From: Candidatus Parcubacteria bacterium
GTDB lineage: Bacteria > Patescibacteriota > Patescibacteriia > UBA1558 > GWA2-36-10
Length of the DNA: 15,647 nucleotides
Direction: 5' to 3'
Assembly (NCBI GenBank): GCA_003599205.1
Contig: QZJA01000018.1
Coordinates: forward strand, 1 to 15,647
In this document: positions 1 through 5,656 of the stretch, in pieces
How the letters are laid out: each line of letters opens with the position of its first letter
Numbering within the stretch: the stretch's first letter is position 1
Program-made: the position numbers and the translations under genes
Notes under the pieces: model-generated
Told to the model about the DNA's origin: nothing
Databases searched by the model: none
The model's input: only the letters and a program-made list of their open reading frames with translations

Positions 1-1
1 A

Positions 2-271
2 CTGAAAAAAGATGACGATTCGCTGGCTATCGGCGATATCCTAGGAACGGTACTAGCTGATGCCACAGTTTTGGTGGGAATTATTGCCCTGATGAATCCT
101 TTCTTTTTCCCCCAGAGAATAATTTATGTTACTGGAGTATTTATGCTCTTGGCGGCCTTTATGCTTTCTTACTTTATGAAGACTGGTAAAACTGTTTCCA
201 AAAAAGAAAGTCTAATCCTCTTGATATTCTGGGCAATATTTGTTTTGACTGAATATTCTATCAATAAATAA
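2..271 (+). CDS. Sodium/calcium exchanger family membrane protein, C-terminal part (5' end outside window)
   Basis: This is the last ~89 codons of a gene that enters from the left edge; the frame is open back to base 2. The visible protein starts LKKDDDSLAIGDILGTVLAD and continues into two hydrophobic segments, ending in EYSINK. The stretch GDILGTVLADATVLVG resembles the C-terminal alpha-repeat of the CaCA (cation/Ca2+ antiporter) family, whose members carry a G-N/D-xxG-S/T motif followed by a hydrophobic helix lining the ion path. A family member would exchange Ca2+ for Na+ or H+ at the inner membrane. The N-terminal alpha-repeat is not in the window, so substrate and completeness cannot be judged. 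No terminator is visible before ddl, which starts 35 bases downstream. The family call is moderately secure and the ion specificity is unknown. Confidence 0.6.
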   Translation: MKKDDDSLAIGDILGTVLADATVLVGIIALMNPFFFPQRIIYVTGVFMLLAAFMLSYFMKTGKTVSKKESLILLIFWAIFVLTEYSINK

Positions 272-306
272 TTACTCTTTTGTTCAAGATATTTTAAAAT
301 ACTTTT

Positions 307-1404
307 ATGAGTAAAAGGAAAATAAATGTAGGCATACTATTTGGCGGGCGCTCAGCTGAGCATGAAGTTTCTTTGCAATCAGCCAAAAATGTCTTGGAAG
401 CTATTGATAGAAAAAAATACAATCCAATTTTAATCGGTATAGATAAATCTGGCCATTGGTTACTGAGTGATCAAGCCAATTTTTTGTTAAACTCCGACAA
501 TCCTAAGTTGATAAAACTCAACACCGCTGGCCAACAAGTAGCACTAGCTCCACAAAGCCAAGGCCAACTATCTGATTTGAACAAAAAAATCAATGCCCAA
601 AAAATTGATGTTATTTTTCCAATTTTACATGGCACTTTTGGTGAAGATGGTACTGTCCAAGGACTGCTCAAACTAGCCGATATACCTTTTGTCGGCGCTG
701 GTGTTTTGGGATCAGCAATCGGCATGGACAAGGATGTCATGAAAAGGCTACTTAAAGAAGCCAGCCTACCTATAGGAAAATTCGTCAGTTTAAAAAGTAA
801 CGAAAAAATACCAGCTTACACAAAAATAAAAAACAAATTAGGGAAAATTATTTTTATCAAACCGGCCAATGCCGGATCTTCTATCGGCATCAGCAAAGTA
901 AAGCAAGAATCTCAATATCTACCAGCGATAAAAAATGCCTTTAGCTATGACAATAAAATAATATTTGAAGAATACATTGTTGGCCGAGAAATAGAATGTT
1001 CCGTCTTGGGAAATGATAAAGTAATAGCTTCTTTGCCGGGCGAAGTTATAGCCAATGACGAATTCTATTCCTATGAGGCTAAATATATAAATGCAAATGG
1101 CGCTAAGCTAGATATTCCTGCCAAGCTCCCTCAGAAAATAACCCAAAAAATACAAACCTTAGCAATTGAAACTTTCAAAACTCTCAACTGTGAAGGCTTG
1201 GCTCGAGTCGACTTTTTCCTCAAAAAAAACAATGATATAATCATAAATGAAATAAACACCATCCCCGGCTTTACCAAAATAAGTATGTATCCCAAACTAT
1301 GGGAACTGAGCGGAATATCCTATACTGAGCTCATTGATAGGCTGATACAATTGGCTATTGAAAGATTTGTCAAAGAAAATAAATTAAAAACTAACTACAA
1401 ATAA
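307..1404 (+). CDS. ddl: D-alanine--D-alanine ligase
   Basis: ATP-dependent ligase that joins two D-alanines for the peptidoglycan precursor; cytoplasmic. All family blocks are present in order: N-terminal GGRSAEHEVS (residues 13-22) with the substrate-binding Glu, HGTFGEDGTVQG (109-119), the ATP-grasp lysine/loop IKPANAGSSIG (184-194), EEYIVGREIE (221-230), and the Mg2+/product loop INEINTIPGFT (313-323). Its 365 residues fit the DdlA-size class, and a complete active site predicts a functional enzyme. The ATG lies 7 bases after a -10-like TAAAAT (295-300), so the mRNA may be leaderless; there is no Shine-Dalgarno site and the -35 is weak. mscL follows after 4 bases, which suggests cotranscription. 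Confidence 0.95.
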   Translation: MSKRKINVGILFGGRSAEHEVSLQSAKNVLEAIDRKKYNPILIGIDKSGHWLLSDQANFLLNSDNPKLIKLNTAGQQVALAPQSQGQLSDLNKKINAQKIDVIFPILHGTFGEDGTVQGLLKLADIPFVGAGVLGSAIGMDKDVMKRLLKEASLPIGKFVSLKSNEKIPAYTKIKNKLGKIIFIKPANAGSSIGISKVKQESQYLPAIKNAFSYDNKIIFEEYIVGREIECSVLGNDKVIASLPGEVIANDEFYSYEAKYINANGAKLDIPAKLPQKITQKIQTLAIETFKTLNCEGLARVDFFLKKNNDIIINEINTIPGFTKISMYPKLWELSGISYTELIDRLIQLAIERFVKENKLKTNYK

Positions 1405-1408
1405 AATT

Positions 1409-1801
1409 ATGTTTCAAGAATTCAAAAAATTCGCCATGCGGGGCAATGTCATGGACATGGCAGTCGGTGTAGTCATTGGCGGTGCCTTTGGCAAAATAGT
1501 CAGCTCTTTTGTCACTGATATCATCATGCCACCAATTAGTGTCCTTACTGGTGGAGTAGATTTTTCCAGTCTAGCGGTCACTCTCAAAAAGGCAACTGTT
1601 GGCCATGAAGCTATCATCCTCCACTACGGCGCTTTTATAAACACTATTGTTGATTTTGTAATTATTGCTTTTGCAATATTTATAGTCATTAGACAAATCA
1701 ACCGCTTCAAGAAAAAAGAAGAAGAAAAACCAAAGGAGCCCAGTGAAGATGTCTTGCTCCTAAGAGAAATCCGCGATTTGCTCAAAAGTAAAAATAGCTA
1801 A
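1409..1801 (+). CDS. mscL: Large-conductance mechanosensitive channel MscL
   Basis: Homopentameric inner-membrane channel that opens under membrane tension and releases solutes during hypo-osmotic shock. The N-terminus is the MscL signature: an amphipathic start MFQEFKKFAMRGNVMDMAVG, then a glycine-rich first transmembrane helix (about 16-45, GVVIGGAFGKIVSSFVTDII). A periplasmic loop follows (46-70), then a second helix (about 71-95, INTIVDFVIIAFAIFIVI) and a charged C-terminal helix rich in K/E. The length of 130 residues is typical. It lies 4 bases after ddl and 9 bases before the next gene, with no separate promoter visible, so it is probably part of a ddl-mscL-1811 operon linking cell-wall and osmotic functions. 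Confidence 0.96.
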   Translation: MFQEFKKFAMRGNVMDMAVGVVIGGAFGKIVSSFVTDIIMPPISVLTGGVDFSSLAVTLKKATVGHEAIILHYGAFINTIVDFVIIAFAIFIVIRQINRFKKKEEEKPKEPSEDVLLLREIRDLLKSKNS

Positions 1802-1810
1802 ATTAAAATT

Positions 1811-2245
1811 ATGAAACTATACCACGGCTCCAAAAATAGTAGTCTGCAACTAATAAAGAAACAACAGGCCCAAGCTGGCGAAGGTGTAGAAGTGCCGGCC
1901 GATGAATTGCTAGAAGGTATCTATCTGACACCGGACTACGGCTATGCTCTGGCTATGGCTGCTCGCCCAGATGGATTGACGCACATCAATACCGAAAACA
2001 AAACTATTGCTTTTGAAAATCCAGAAGCTTTTGATACTCAAATGCCTGTCTATATCTATGAGGTAGATGTCCCCGACGATCAGGCTCGGCAAATAGACCA
2101 ATTACAGTGGGTCATAGAAAATATGAAAGAAATTGTTCCTACCCAAGTATTTAATCATCAAGCTGGCGATGTCACTCAATACTACGAAGTACTCAAAGAA
2201 AAAAGAGAAACCGAAAACAAAGTGCCAGAATTCAAAATCAAATAA
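1811..2245 (+). CDS. Small protein with ADP-ribosyltransferase-fold-like motifs, function unknown
   Basis: A 144-residue soluble protein. Its start KLYHGSKNSSLQLI and the segment LLEGIYLTPDYGYALAMA resemble the ART/KptA-like fold, for example DUF3990-type proteins. There, an N-terminal Y-H-G-S supplies the NAD-contacting His and a G-x-Y-L/F-T-x-D segment follows. The C-terminal half is acidic (YIYEVDVPDD, residues near 78-88) and carries a candidate third element YYEVLKEK near residue 124. Family knowledge suggests NAD binding or ADP-ribosyl transfer, but the catalytic Glu cannot be fixed by eye and the protein is shorter than many members. It lies 9 bases after mscL and is closed by a strong terminator at 2251, making it the last gene of the ddl operon. 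No immunity or partner gene is adjacent. Toxin, housekeeping enzyme or degenerate homolog all remain possible. Confidence 0.6.
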   Translation: MKLYHGSKNSSLQLIKKQQAQAGEGVEVPADELLEGIYLTPDYGYALAMAARPDGLTHINTENKTIAFENPEAFDTQMPVYIYEVDVPDDQARQIDQLQWVIENMKEIVPTQVFNHQAGDVTQYYEVLKEKRETENKVPEFKIK

Positions 2246-2250
2246 ATTTT

Positions 2251-2275
2251 ACTCCGCCTCTGGGCGGAGTTTTTT
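2251..2275 (+). terminator. Intrinsic terminator of the ddl-mscL-1811 operon
   Basis: Perfect 8-bp stem ACTCCGCC / GGCGGAGT with a TCTG loop, followed by six T, starting 6 bases after the stop codon at 2245. Confidence 0.92.
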
Positions 2276-2278
2276 GCT

Positions 2279-2306
2279 ACAAAAAAACCGCCTGTCAAAC
2301 AAGCGG
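2279..2306 (-). terminator. Intrinsic terminator of the minus-strand gene 2309-2614
   Basis: On the minus strand, CCGCTTGT / ACAGGCGG forms a stem with one mismatch and is followed by seven T. It sits back to back with the plus-strand terminator at 2251, so the two converging operons are each closed by their own hairpin. Confidence 0.85.
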
Positions 2307-2308
2307 CG

Positions 2309-2614
2309 TCACATACCAAAGAACTTCTGCCCGATAGCCATGAGCAGTGGGTAGAGAAAGATGGTGGTAAAAAAGGGAGCAACAAAAGCATTGAAAATAA
2401 CAATAATGATAGAAATCATTCCATTTTTGGTGGCCCTAAGCAACACCAAATAAACCACCATATAGCCAACGAGGCCAACTATACTGACCAATTGTCTGGT
2501 CTTCTCGGTGACAAAAAATCCACCAAAAGTCACCAGTATGATGTGCATCAGGCACATAGCCCTAAAATCCCACCACACTTTGGCGGCAGTAACCAACGGG
2601 CTTTCTTGCCTCAT
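2309..2614 (-). CDS. Small multi-pass membrane protein, unknown function
   Basis: A 101-residue hydrophobic protein starting MRQESPLVTAAKVWWDFRAM. A longer reading from 2686 is possible, but the ATG at 2614 is preceded by AAGGAGGAAGAG and fixes the start. Three hydrophobic stretches are visible: about 20-38 (CLMHIILVTFGGFFV), about 43-61 (VSIVGLVGYMVVYLVLL) and about 67-97 (MISIIIVIFNAFVAPFF onward). There are no charged catalytic motifs and I do not recognise the family. It is the leftmost gene of a run of small minus-strand genes, with its own promoter (2658-2686) and terminator (2279-2306). Base composition is moderately AT-rich, closer to the genome than its GC-rich neighbours. Hydropathy strongly supports membrane location. 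Confidence 0.75.
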   Translation of the reverse strand: MRQESPLVTAAKVWWDFRAMCLMHIILVTFGGFFVTEKTRQLVSIVGLVGYMVVYLVLLRATKNGMISIIIVIFNAFVAPFFTTIFLYPLLMAIGQKFFGM

Positions 2615-2657
2615 CTCTTCCTCCTTGAAGGGTGTTTCAAACAACGATAAGCACTTA

Positions 2658-2686
2658 TATTTAACATATAAATTATTGGCTGTCAA
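2658..2686 (-). promoter_or_regulatory. Promoter for 2309-2614
   Basis: -35 TTGACA (2681-2686), 17-bp spacer ending in TGT, and -10 TAAATA (2658-2663), which together give an extended -10 (TGTTAAATA). The leader contains the small palindromes ATAAGTGCTTAT (2647-2658) and TGTTTGAAACA (2633-2643) ahead of the AAGGAGG site. The promoter begins just past the terminator of the upstream gene. Confidence 0.8.
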
Positions 2687-2692
2687 CCAAAT

Positions 2693-2715
2693 AAAAATCC
2701 CGCCCGAAGACGGGA
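2693..2715 (-). terminator. UUCG-loop terminator of the gene 2720-2881
   Basis: Read on the minus strand: TCCCGTC-TTCG-GGCGGGA, a 7-bp stem with one G-T pair capped by a C(UUCG)G tetraloop, then five T. It lies 5 bases after the stop codon of the 53-residue gene. Confidence 0.9.
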
Positions 2716-2719
2716 ATGG

Positions 2720-2881
2720 TCAGATCTGAGACAGAGCATCGCTGATCGTTGTTGCTTCCGCTCGGGTGAGAAGCCAGCCGAGCGCCAGAAGCGCGAAGAT
2801 GAGGATGCCCAAGATCGTCCCGAAGGTCTTGGCCGACGACGGACGCTTGCGCCCAGAAACACCTTTGTATTCGTCACTCAT
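2720..2881 (-). CDS. 53-residue single-pass membrane protein, GC-rich, unknown function
   Basis: A short gene in a frame different from the longer open frame at this place. The protein begins MSDEYKGVSGRKRPSSAKTF, runs into one hydrophobic helix (about residues 20-38, GTILGILIFALLALGWLL) and ends in ATTISDALSQI. The start is decided by AGGAGG five bases before the ATG, and the stop is followed directly by a UUCG-type terminator. A promoter, leader hairpin and operator-like palindrome lie upstream, so this is a complete transcription unit. The basic residues before the helix predict N-in topology. Codons are GC-rich (CGC, GCG, CTC, ACG) unlike ddl or pilT, a sign of different origin or different selection. 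No family recognised. Confidence 0.8.
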   Translation of the reverse strand: MSDEYKGVSGRKRPSSAKTFGTILGILIFALLALGWLLTRAEATTISDALSQI

Positions 2882-2900
2882 GACGACCCTCCTAGTTGAA

Positions 2901-2958
2901 CACAGATACTGTGGGGAGTATCTACTTTAAAAGTAGACTTCAAAAATCTTTTTGTCAA
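2901..2958 (-). promoter_or_regulatory. Promoter with operator-like palindrome and leader hairpin for 2720-2881
   Basis: -35 TTGACA (2953-2958), 17-bp spacer and -10 TACTTT (2930-2935). The -10 is embedded in the perfect inverted repeat TCTACTTT-A-AAAGTAGA (2921-2937), where a repressor dimer could block polymerase. Downstream in the leader is the hairpin CACAG-TAT-CTGTG (2901-2913), then the AGGAGG site. The operator role is inference from position and symmetry. Confidence 0.7.
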
Positions 2959-2972
2959 TATATCTTGAGAAA

Positions 2973-3002
2973 ATAAATAACCCCCGTCTCCGTAGACAGG
3001 GG
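2973..3002 (-). terminator. Terminator of the 3617-3038 pair
   Basis: Minus strand: CCCCTGTCT-ACGG-AGACGGGGG, a 9-bp stem with one G-T pair, followed by TTATTTATTTT. It closes the lipoprotein/37-residue unit. Confidence 0.85.
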
Positions 3003-3037
3003 CTGGAATGCAAGAGTTCTGCGCTGGCCGTAGCCAC

Positions 3038-3151
3038 TTAGCGGTTGAGCAGGTCCATCGTGACCGTTACGTCCAGATGAACCAGGAAGGGAATGGCTAC
3101 AAACACCAGGACAAGAACAATCGCGGCGAGCGTGTTTCGATCACGCTTCAT
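3038..3151 (-). CDS. 37-residue single-pass membrane peptide, GC-rich, unknown function
   Basis: The peptide starts MKRDRNTLAAIVLVLVFVAI and continues PFLVHLDVTVTMDLLNR. A basic N-terminus precedes one hydrophobic helix (about residues 8-27). The start at 3151 is set by AGGAGGAACGTC directly before the ATG; the open frame extends further upstream, but that extension overlaps the lipoprotein gene and has no ribosome site. It lies 28 bases downstream of the lipoprotein stop with no promoter between, so both are probably one transcript ended by the terminator at 2973-3002. The initiation region AGGAGGnnnGTC is shared with the genes at 2881 and 4558. Function unknown; a small membrane peptide partner of the lipoprotein is one possibility. 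Confidence 0.72.
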   Translation of the reverse strand: MKRDRNTLAAIVLVLVFVAIPFLVHLDVTVTMDLLNR

Positions 3152-3179
3152 GACGTTCCTCCTGGAAGGGCGGCGATTA

Positions 3180-3617
3180 CTAACCGCCGTTACTAGCCCA
3201 GCTACGAACCACGACCCAATCCAAGACCGGGACACCGTTGGTGTCAGGCGAGCTCATGTAGGGCTCGCTGACCAGGACCCGGTACAGCCGAGGGTTGTAC
3301 TTGCCGGTTTCAGAATCGACTTCGTGCTTGCAGATGAGGGCGAGGACGTCGTCCTTGTCGACGATGTAGTCCAGACGATTGGTCTCAGCGCCGACCACAC
3401 CCGGCCTGAAGGGTTCCGACACGTCGTAGTAGAAGGTCACCTGCCGCATCTCGGACAGGTAGGACCTGACCGGCTTGGCACCGTCGGGCAAGAAGCTGTA
3501 CTCGAAGGGCTCGAGCTGGACGCGGAAGGGTTCGGGCTGCTCCTGAGAGCAACCGAACATGATGATGGTGACCACGATCGCGGCCAGCAAATAGGCGACA
3601 CTCTGCTTGGTCTTCAT
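3180..3617 (-). CDS. Putative lipoprotein, GC-rich, unknown function
   Basis: A 145-residue secreted protein. Residues 1-22 form a signal peptide (MKTKQS, then AYLLAAIVVTIIMFG), with Cys23 as the likely lipidation site; the lipobox M-F-G-C is slightly non-canonical at -2. The mature part is acidic and aromatic-rich with no cysteine pair or enzyme motif I can name; segments such as RQVTFYYDVSEPFRPGV and PRLYRVLVSEPYMSS suggest a beta-rich domain. The ATG is preceded by AAGGAGG at 8-base spacing. The leader is about 98 bases and carries the hairpin GGTCC-AAAA-GGACC (3639-3652). The promoter is at 3722-3750. Codon use is GC-rich and unlike the surrounding chromosome. It forms a unit with the 37-residue membrane peptide downstream. 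Confidence 0.78.
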   Translation of the reverse strand: MKTKQSVAYLLAAIVVTIIMFGCSQEQPEPFRVQLEPFEYSFLPDGAKPVRSYLSEMRQVTFYYDVSEPFRPGVVGAETNRLDYIVDKDDVLALICKHEVDSETGKYNPRLYRVLVSEPYMSSPDTNGVPVLDWVVVRSWASNGG

Positions 3618-3721
3618 ACTCTTTTCCTCCTTGAAAATGGTCCTTTTGGACCGACCGGTGACAACGTGAACACTAAACCGAGAACTCTATGCAAATTAAA
3701 AGGGCATATTTATAATTATTA

Positions 3722-3750
3722 AATATAGCATATTTTAAGGTTTTTGTCAA
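3722..3750 (-). promoter_or_regulatory. Promoter for the lipoprotein unit
   Basis: -35 TTGACA (3745-3750), 17-bp spacer and -10 TATATT (3722-3727) on the minus strand. It follows the T-tract of the preceding gene's terminator with no gap. Confidence 0.88.
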
Positions 3751-3777
3751 TAACAAAAACCTCTACTATTGTAGAGG
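3751..3777 (-). terminator. Terminator of the gene 3780-3980
   Basis: Minus strand CCTCTAC-AATA-GTAGAGG (perfect 7-bp stem) followed by TTTTTGTTA, three bases past the stop codon. Confidence 0.92.
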
Positions 3778-3779
3778 CC

Positions 3780-3980
3780 TCACGATTTCGGTTTATTAGG
3801 CTGGGTGGGATAAGTTGGGAATACTTCTTCCCGAAAACGACCGTCTTTGGTCATGTATTCCAGCTCACTAGCCGAAGTATCAGCAGAGTTGATAAAAAGC
3901 TTGAAAACCGTTACTAGGGCCAAAATGAATAATACCATGACTACCGCCAAGACTAACAACGTTAACACGAGGATTTTCAA
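3780..3980 (-). CDS. 66-residue single-pass membrane protein with cytoplasmic-type tail, unknown function
   Basis: The protein begins with a long hydrophobic helix (about residues 2-27, KILVLTLLVLAVVMVLFILA and on) and then a polar tail containing SADTSASELEYMTKDGRF and ending QPNKPKS. I chose the TTG at 3980 because AAAGGGGGTGAT lies about 8 bases upstream. The longer frame from 4025 would also need a TTG, has no ribosome site there, and would start inside the -10/+1 region of the promoter. The gene has its own promoter (4016-4044) and terminator (3751-3777). Its composition is close to the AT-rich chromosome. I do not recognise the family; it resembles its neighbours in being a short membrane protein expressed as a single-gene unit. 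Confidence 0.7.
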   Translation of the reverse strand: MKILVLTLLVLAVVMVLFILALVTVFKLFINSADTSASELEYMTKDGRFREEVFPTYPTQPNKPKS

Positions 3981-4015
3981 AATTATCACCCCCTTTAAGG
4001 TACGAGCACCATTTA

Positions 4016-4044
4016 ATTTAAACAATTAAAGTAAATACTGTCAA
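4016..4044 (-). promoter_or_regulatory. Promoter for 3780-3980
   Basis: -35 TTGACA (4039-4044), 17-bp spacer and -10 TTAAAT (4016-4021) on the minus strand. It is divergent from the plus-strand promoter at 4047; the two -35 boxes are only two bases apart. Confidence 0.78.
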
Positions 4045-4046
4045 TT

Positions 4047-4075
4047 TTGCCCCGAGCTAGAAAATAGGGTAAAAT
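4047..4075 (+). promoter_or_regulatory. Promoter for 4103-4390
   Basis: -35 TTGCCC (4047-4052), 17-bp spacer and -10 TAAAAT (4070-4075). Predicted start of transcription is about 20 bases before the ATG at 4103. Confidence 0.6.
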
Positions 4076-4102
4076 AACATCAAAGCATTAACCAAAATAT
4101 CT

Positions 4103-4390
4103 ATGGATTCACTTGAACAAAAAAAAATAAAAGACTTTTTAAATAGCCCCGATACTGACCTTTTGGATATAATTTATAGCCAATATGAAACACCAAATGC
4201 TGATTTGGCCAAATGGACACTCAACTACCGCCTTTATGACAATATGGTAAGCCTCAATCAGGCTATTCAAGAAAGTAATAAAATCACCTACCGCTACAAT
4301 CGCTATATGTTTTGGAGCACTCTTTTTATAGCCGGACTTACTCTGATTAATTTGGTTTTTGTTGTTGGAAGCTTTACTTACATGAAATAA
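4103..4390 (+). CDS. 95-residue C-terminally anchored membrane protein, unknown function
   Basis: The protein has a soluble, charged N-terminal part (about residues 1-68, starting MDSLEQKKIKDFLNSPDTDL) and one C-terminal transmembrane helix (about 70-92, FWSTLFIAGLTLINLVFVVG). It ends only a few residues after the helix, a tail-anchored arrangement. The N-terminal part looks helical, with repeated polar/aromatic residues (YETPNADLAKWTLNYRLYDN). No family recognised. It is the only plus-strand gene within the small-gene run and shares a divergent promoter region with 3780-3980. No Shine-Dalgarno site is visible, in contrast to the minus-strand genes around it, so it initiates like the rest of the chromosome. 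Confidence 0.75.
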   Translation: MDSLEQKKIKDFLNSPDTDLLDIIYSQYETPNADLAKWTLNYRLYDNMVSLNQAIQESNKITYRYNRYMFWSTLFIAGLTLINLVFVVGSFTYMK

Positions 4391-4411
4391 AAAACTCCAC
4401 CGAAGTGGAGT
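4388..4411 (-). terminator. UUCG-loop terminator of the gene 4439-4558
   Basis: Minus strand ACTCCAC-TTCG-GTGGAGT, a perfect 7-bp stem with a C(UUCG)G tetraloop followed by six T. On the plus strand the hairpin has no following T-run, so it serves only the minus-strand gene. Confidence 0.92.
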
Positions 4412-4438
4412 AGCAATGATAGTCAAAGGACTTATAGA

Positions 4439-4558
4439 TCATCCCATTTTGAGGAAAATGTCAGCGAGCTTGGCTGACTCTTTGGGGAAAAAATGGTTAA
4501 TGATAATCATGAATAGAATTAAAAGTGCTATTGTGCCCACTACCCTGAGTATCCTCAC
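4439..4558 (-). CDS. 39-residue membrane peptide with GTG start, unknown function
   Basis: The peptide reads MRILRVVGTIALLILFMIII and then NHFFPKESAKLADIFLKMG. One hydrophobic helix (about residues 7-22) follows a basic N-terminus, and a short amphipathic C-terminal tail ends the protein. The GTG start is fixed by AAAGGAGGAAAGTC immediately upstream. The leader holds the hairpin TGGAA-TT-TTCCA (4576-4587). A promoter at 4609-4637 and a UUCG terminator at 4388-4411 bracket it, so it is a complete unit of only ~250 bases. It lies divergently from the CobO-like gene at 4640. No family recognised. The combination of promoter, ribosome site, hydrophobic frame and terminator makes chance unlikely. 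Confidence 0.78.
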   Translation of the reverse strand: MRILRVVGTIALLILFMIIINHFFPKESAKLADIFLKMG

Positions 4559-4608
4559 GACTTTCCTCCTTTCAGTGGAAAATTCCAGATGAGTGCTAAT
4601 CTGCTTTA

Positions 4609-4637
4609 TCTTAATCCATAACTTAAAATTAAGTCAA
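4609..4637 (-). promoter_or_regulatory. Promoter for the 39-residue membrane peptide
   Basis: -35 TTGACT (4632-4637), 17-bp spacer and -10 TTAAGA (4609-4614) on the minus strand. It overlaps the start region of the divergent gene at 4640, whose -10-like TAAAAT lies at 4624-4629, so the two promoters may interfere. Confidence 0.55.
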
Positions 4638-4639
4638 AT

Positions 4640-5179
4640 ATGAGTAATGAAAAGTTAGGTAAAATCCATGTCTATACTGGTGATGGCAAAGGCAAAACTA
4701 CGGCCAGCTTAGGCTTGGCTATTCGTGCTCTTGGTCGCGGATTTAAGGTTGGTATTATTTATTTTGACAAAGGTGGCGACTATTATTCAGAAAGAGAAGT
4801 TCTCGACAAATTAACTCCCAATTTAAAATATCTGGCTTTTGGTCTGCCCCGCATGACTGATGGGCGTTTCCGTTTTGATAATTTACCTGATGATATAGAG
4901 CAGGCCAAAGAAGCTATCAAGCAAGCCGAGATTTGGATGAAAGAAGATTTTGATCTGCTTATCTTGGATGAAATAAATACTACTGTTAAAACCGAGCTGC
5001 TAGCCGAAGAAGATATTTTGAACCTAGTAAAACAAAAACCCGCTAATTTGGAGTTAATTTTAACCGGTCGCTATTGCCCAGAAAAAATAATCTCCCTAGC
5101 CGATCTAGTCACAGAAATGAAACCAATCAAACACTACGCCGATCTCGGACTAGATGCTCGAGCTGGCATTGAATATTAA
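4640..5179 (+). CDS. cobO: Cob(I)alamin/corrinoid adenosyltransferase, CobO/BtuR type
   Basis: A 179-residue P-loop enzyme of the family that transfers the adenosyl group of ATP to the cobalt of a corrinoid, making the coenzyme form. The Walker A motif TGDGKGKTT is at residues 13-21, followed by the family stretch ASLGLAIRALGRGFKVGIIY. The acidic Walker B-like LLILDEINT lies near residue 111-119, and the later ELILTGRYCPE matches the family C-terminal block (ELVLTGR-x-AP). The length is typical. There is no cobalamin riboswitch; the leader is nearly absent (a -10-like box at 4624-4629). The next two genes (DUF4430 and DUF6580) follow in the same direction within 15 bases, which suggests salvage rather than synthesis of corrinoids. 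I saw no corrin synthesis gene in the window. Confidence 0.9.
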   Translation: MSNEKLGKIHVYTGDGKGKTTASLGLAIRALGRGFKVGIIYFDKGGDYYSEREVLDKLTPNLKYLAFGLPRMTDGRFRFDNLPDDIEQAKEAIKQAEIWMKEDFDLLILDEINTTVKTELLAEEDILNLVKQKPANLELILTGRYCPEKIISLADLVTEMKPIKHYADLGLDARAGIEY

Positions 5180-5189
5180 AAAAATCAAA

Positions 5190-5642
5190 ATGGAAGAACT
5201 TAAAAAAAAATCTGGCGGGAAAAAAATCTTAAACTACCTTATTTTTTTGCTTATCGTCACTATTACAGCTTACTTCTGGCAGTTAAGTGTTCGGGATCAT
5301 CCAAGCCCAAAAAATATAGAAAAAGAAGCCTATATTAACTTAGTTTTTTCATTTGACAATCAAGAGAAGATTCAGCTACAATATCCCTACTCCGTCGCCA
5401 GTCCAGATAATTTGTTTAGTATTACCAAAGACATAGCTAAAACACAAAACTGGACTTTTAATTTTGATAATTACGAGAGTATGGGCATACTCGTGACTCA
5501 AATAGGTGCCGACAAAAATGGCACGGACCAAAAATACTGGCAATACACAAGCAATGGTCTGACACCACTAGTATCTGTTGATAATTTTTACCCTCAAGCC
5601 AACGACACCGTAGAATGGACATTCAAACTATCAGAAATGTAA
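5190..5642 (+). CDS. Membrane-anchored DUF4430 (transcobalamin C-terminal-like) protein
   Basis: The protein has a lysine-rich N-terminus, one transmembrane anchor (about residues 13-33, ILNYLIFLLIVTITAYFW) and a ~115-residue outer domain. Two conserved blocks of DUF4430 are visible: KYWQYTSNGLTPLVSV (115-130, the W-x-Y-x-x-N-G turn) and NDTVEWTFKL (138-147, the G/N-D-x-V-E-W strand). DUF4430 is structurally related to the beta domain of transcobalamin and intrinsic factor and is common in Firmicutes surface proteins. The ATG at 5190 was preferred over an upstream in-frame start inside cobO because it begins a classic anchor sequence. It lies 10 bases after cobO and 14 before the DUF6580 gene, consistent with a surface corrinoid-binding role, which is inference. 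Confidence 0.8.
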   Translation: MEELKKKSGGKKILNYLIFLLIVTITAYFWQLSVRDHPSPKNIEKEAYINLVFSFDNQEKIQLQYPYSVASPDNLFSITKDIAKTQNWTFNFDNYESMGILVTQIGADKNGTDQKYWQYTSNGLTPLVSVDNFYPQANDTVEWTFKLSEM

Positions 5643-5656
5643 TCACAAACAATAAG

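Noticed and set aside
2683..2877. 64-codon minus-strand frame rich in Arg and Ser
   Set aside because: It overlaps the 53-residue membrane protein in another frame, has no SD site and gives an implausible composition. The 2720-2881 frame has AGGAGG at proper spacing and a transmembrane helix.
3093..3722. 209-codon plus-strand open frame opposite the lipoprotein gene
   Set aside because: It is a by-product of the GC-rich minus-strand genes. It has no ribosome site or promoter and reads through the minus-strand promoter region. The minus-strand frames have SD sites, a lipobox and terminators.
4559..4639. Cobalamin riboswitch upstream of cobO
   Set aside because: The gap is 81 bases, is occupied by a divergent promoter and hairpin, and lacks B12-box-like sequence.
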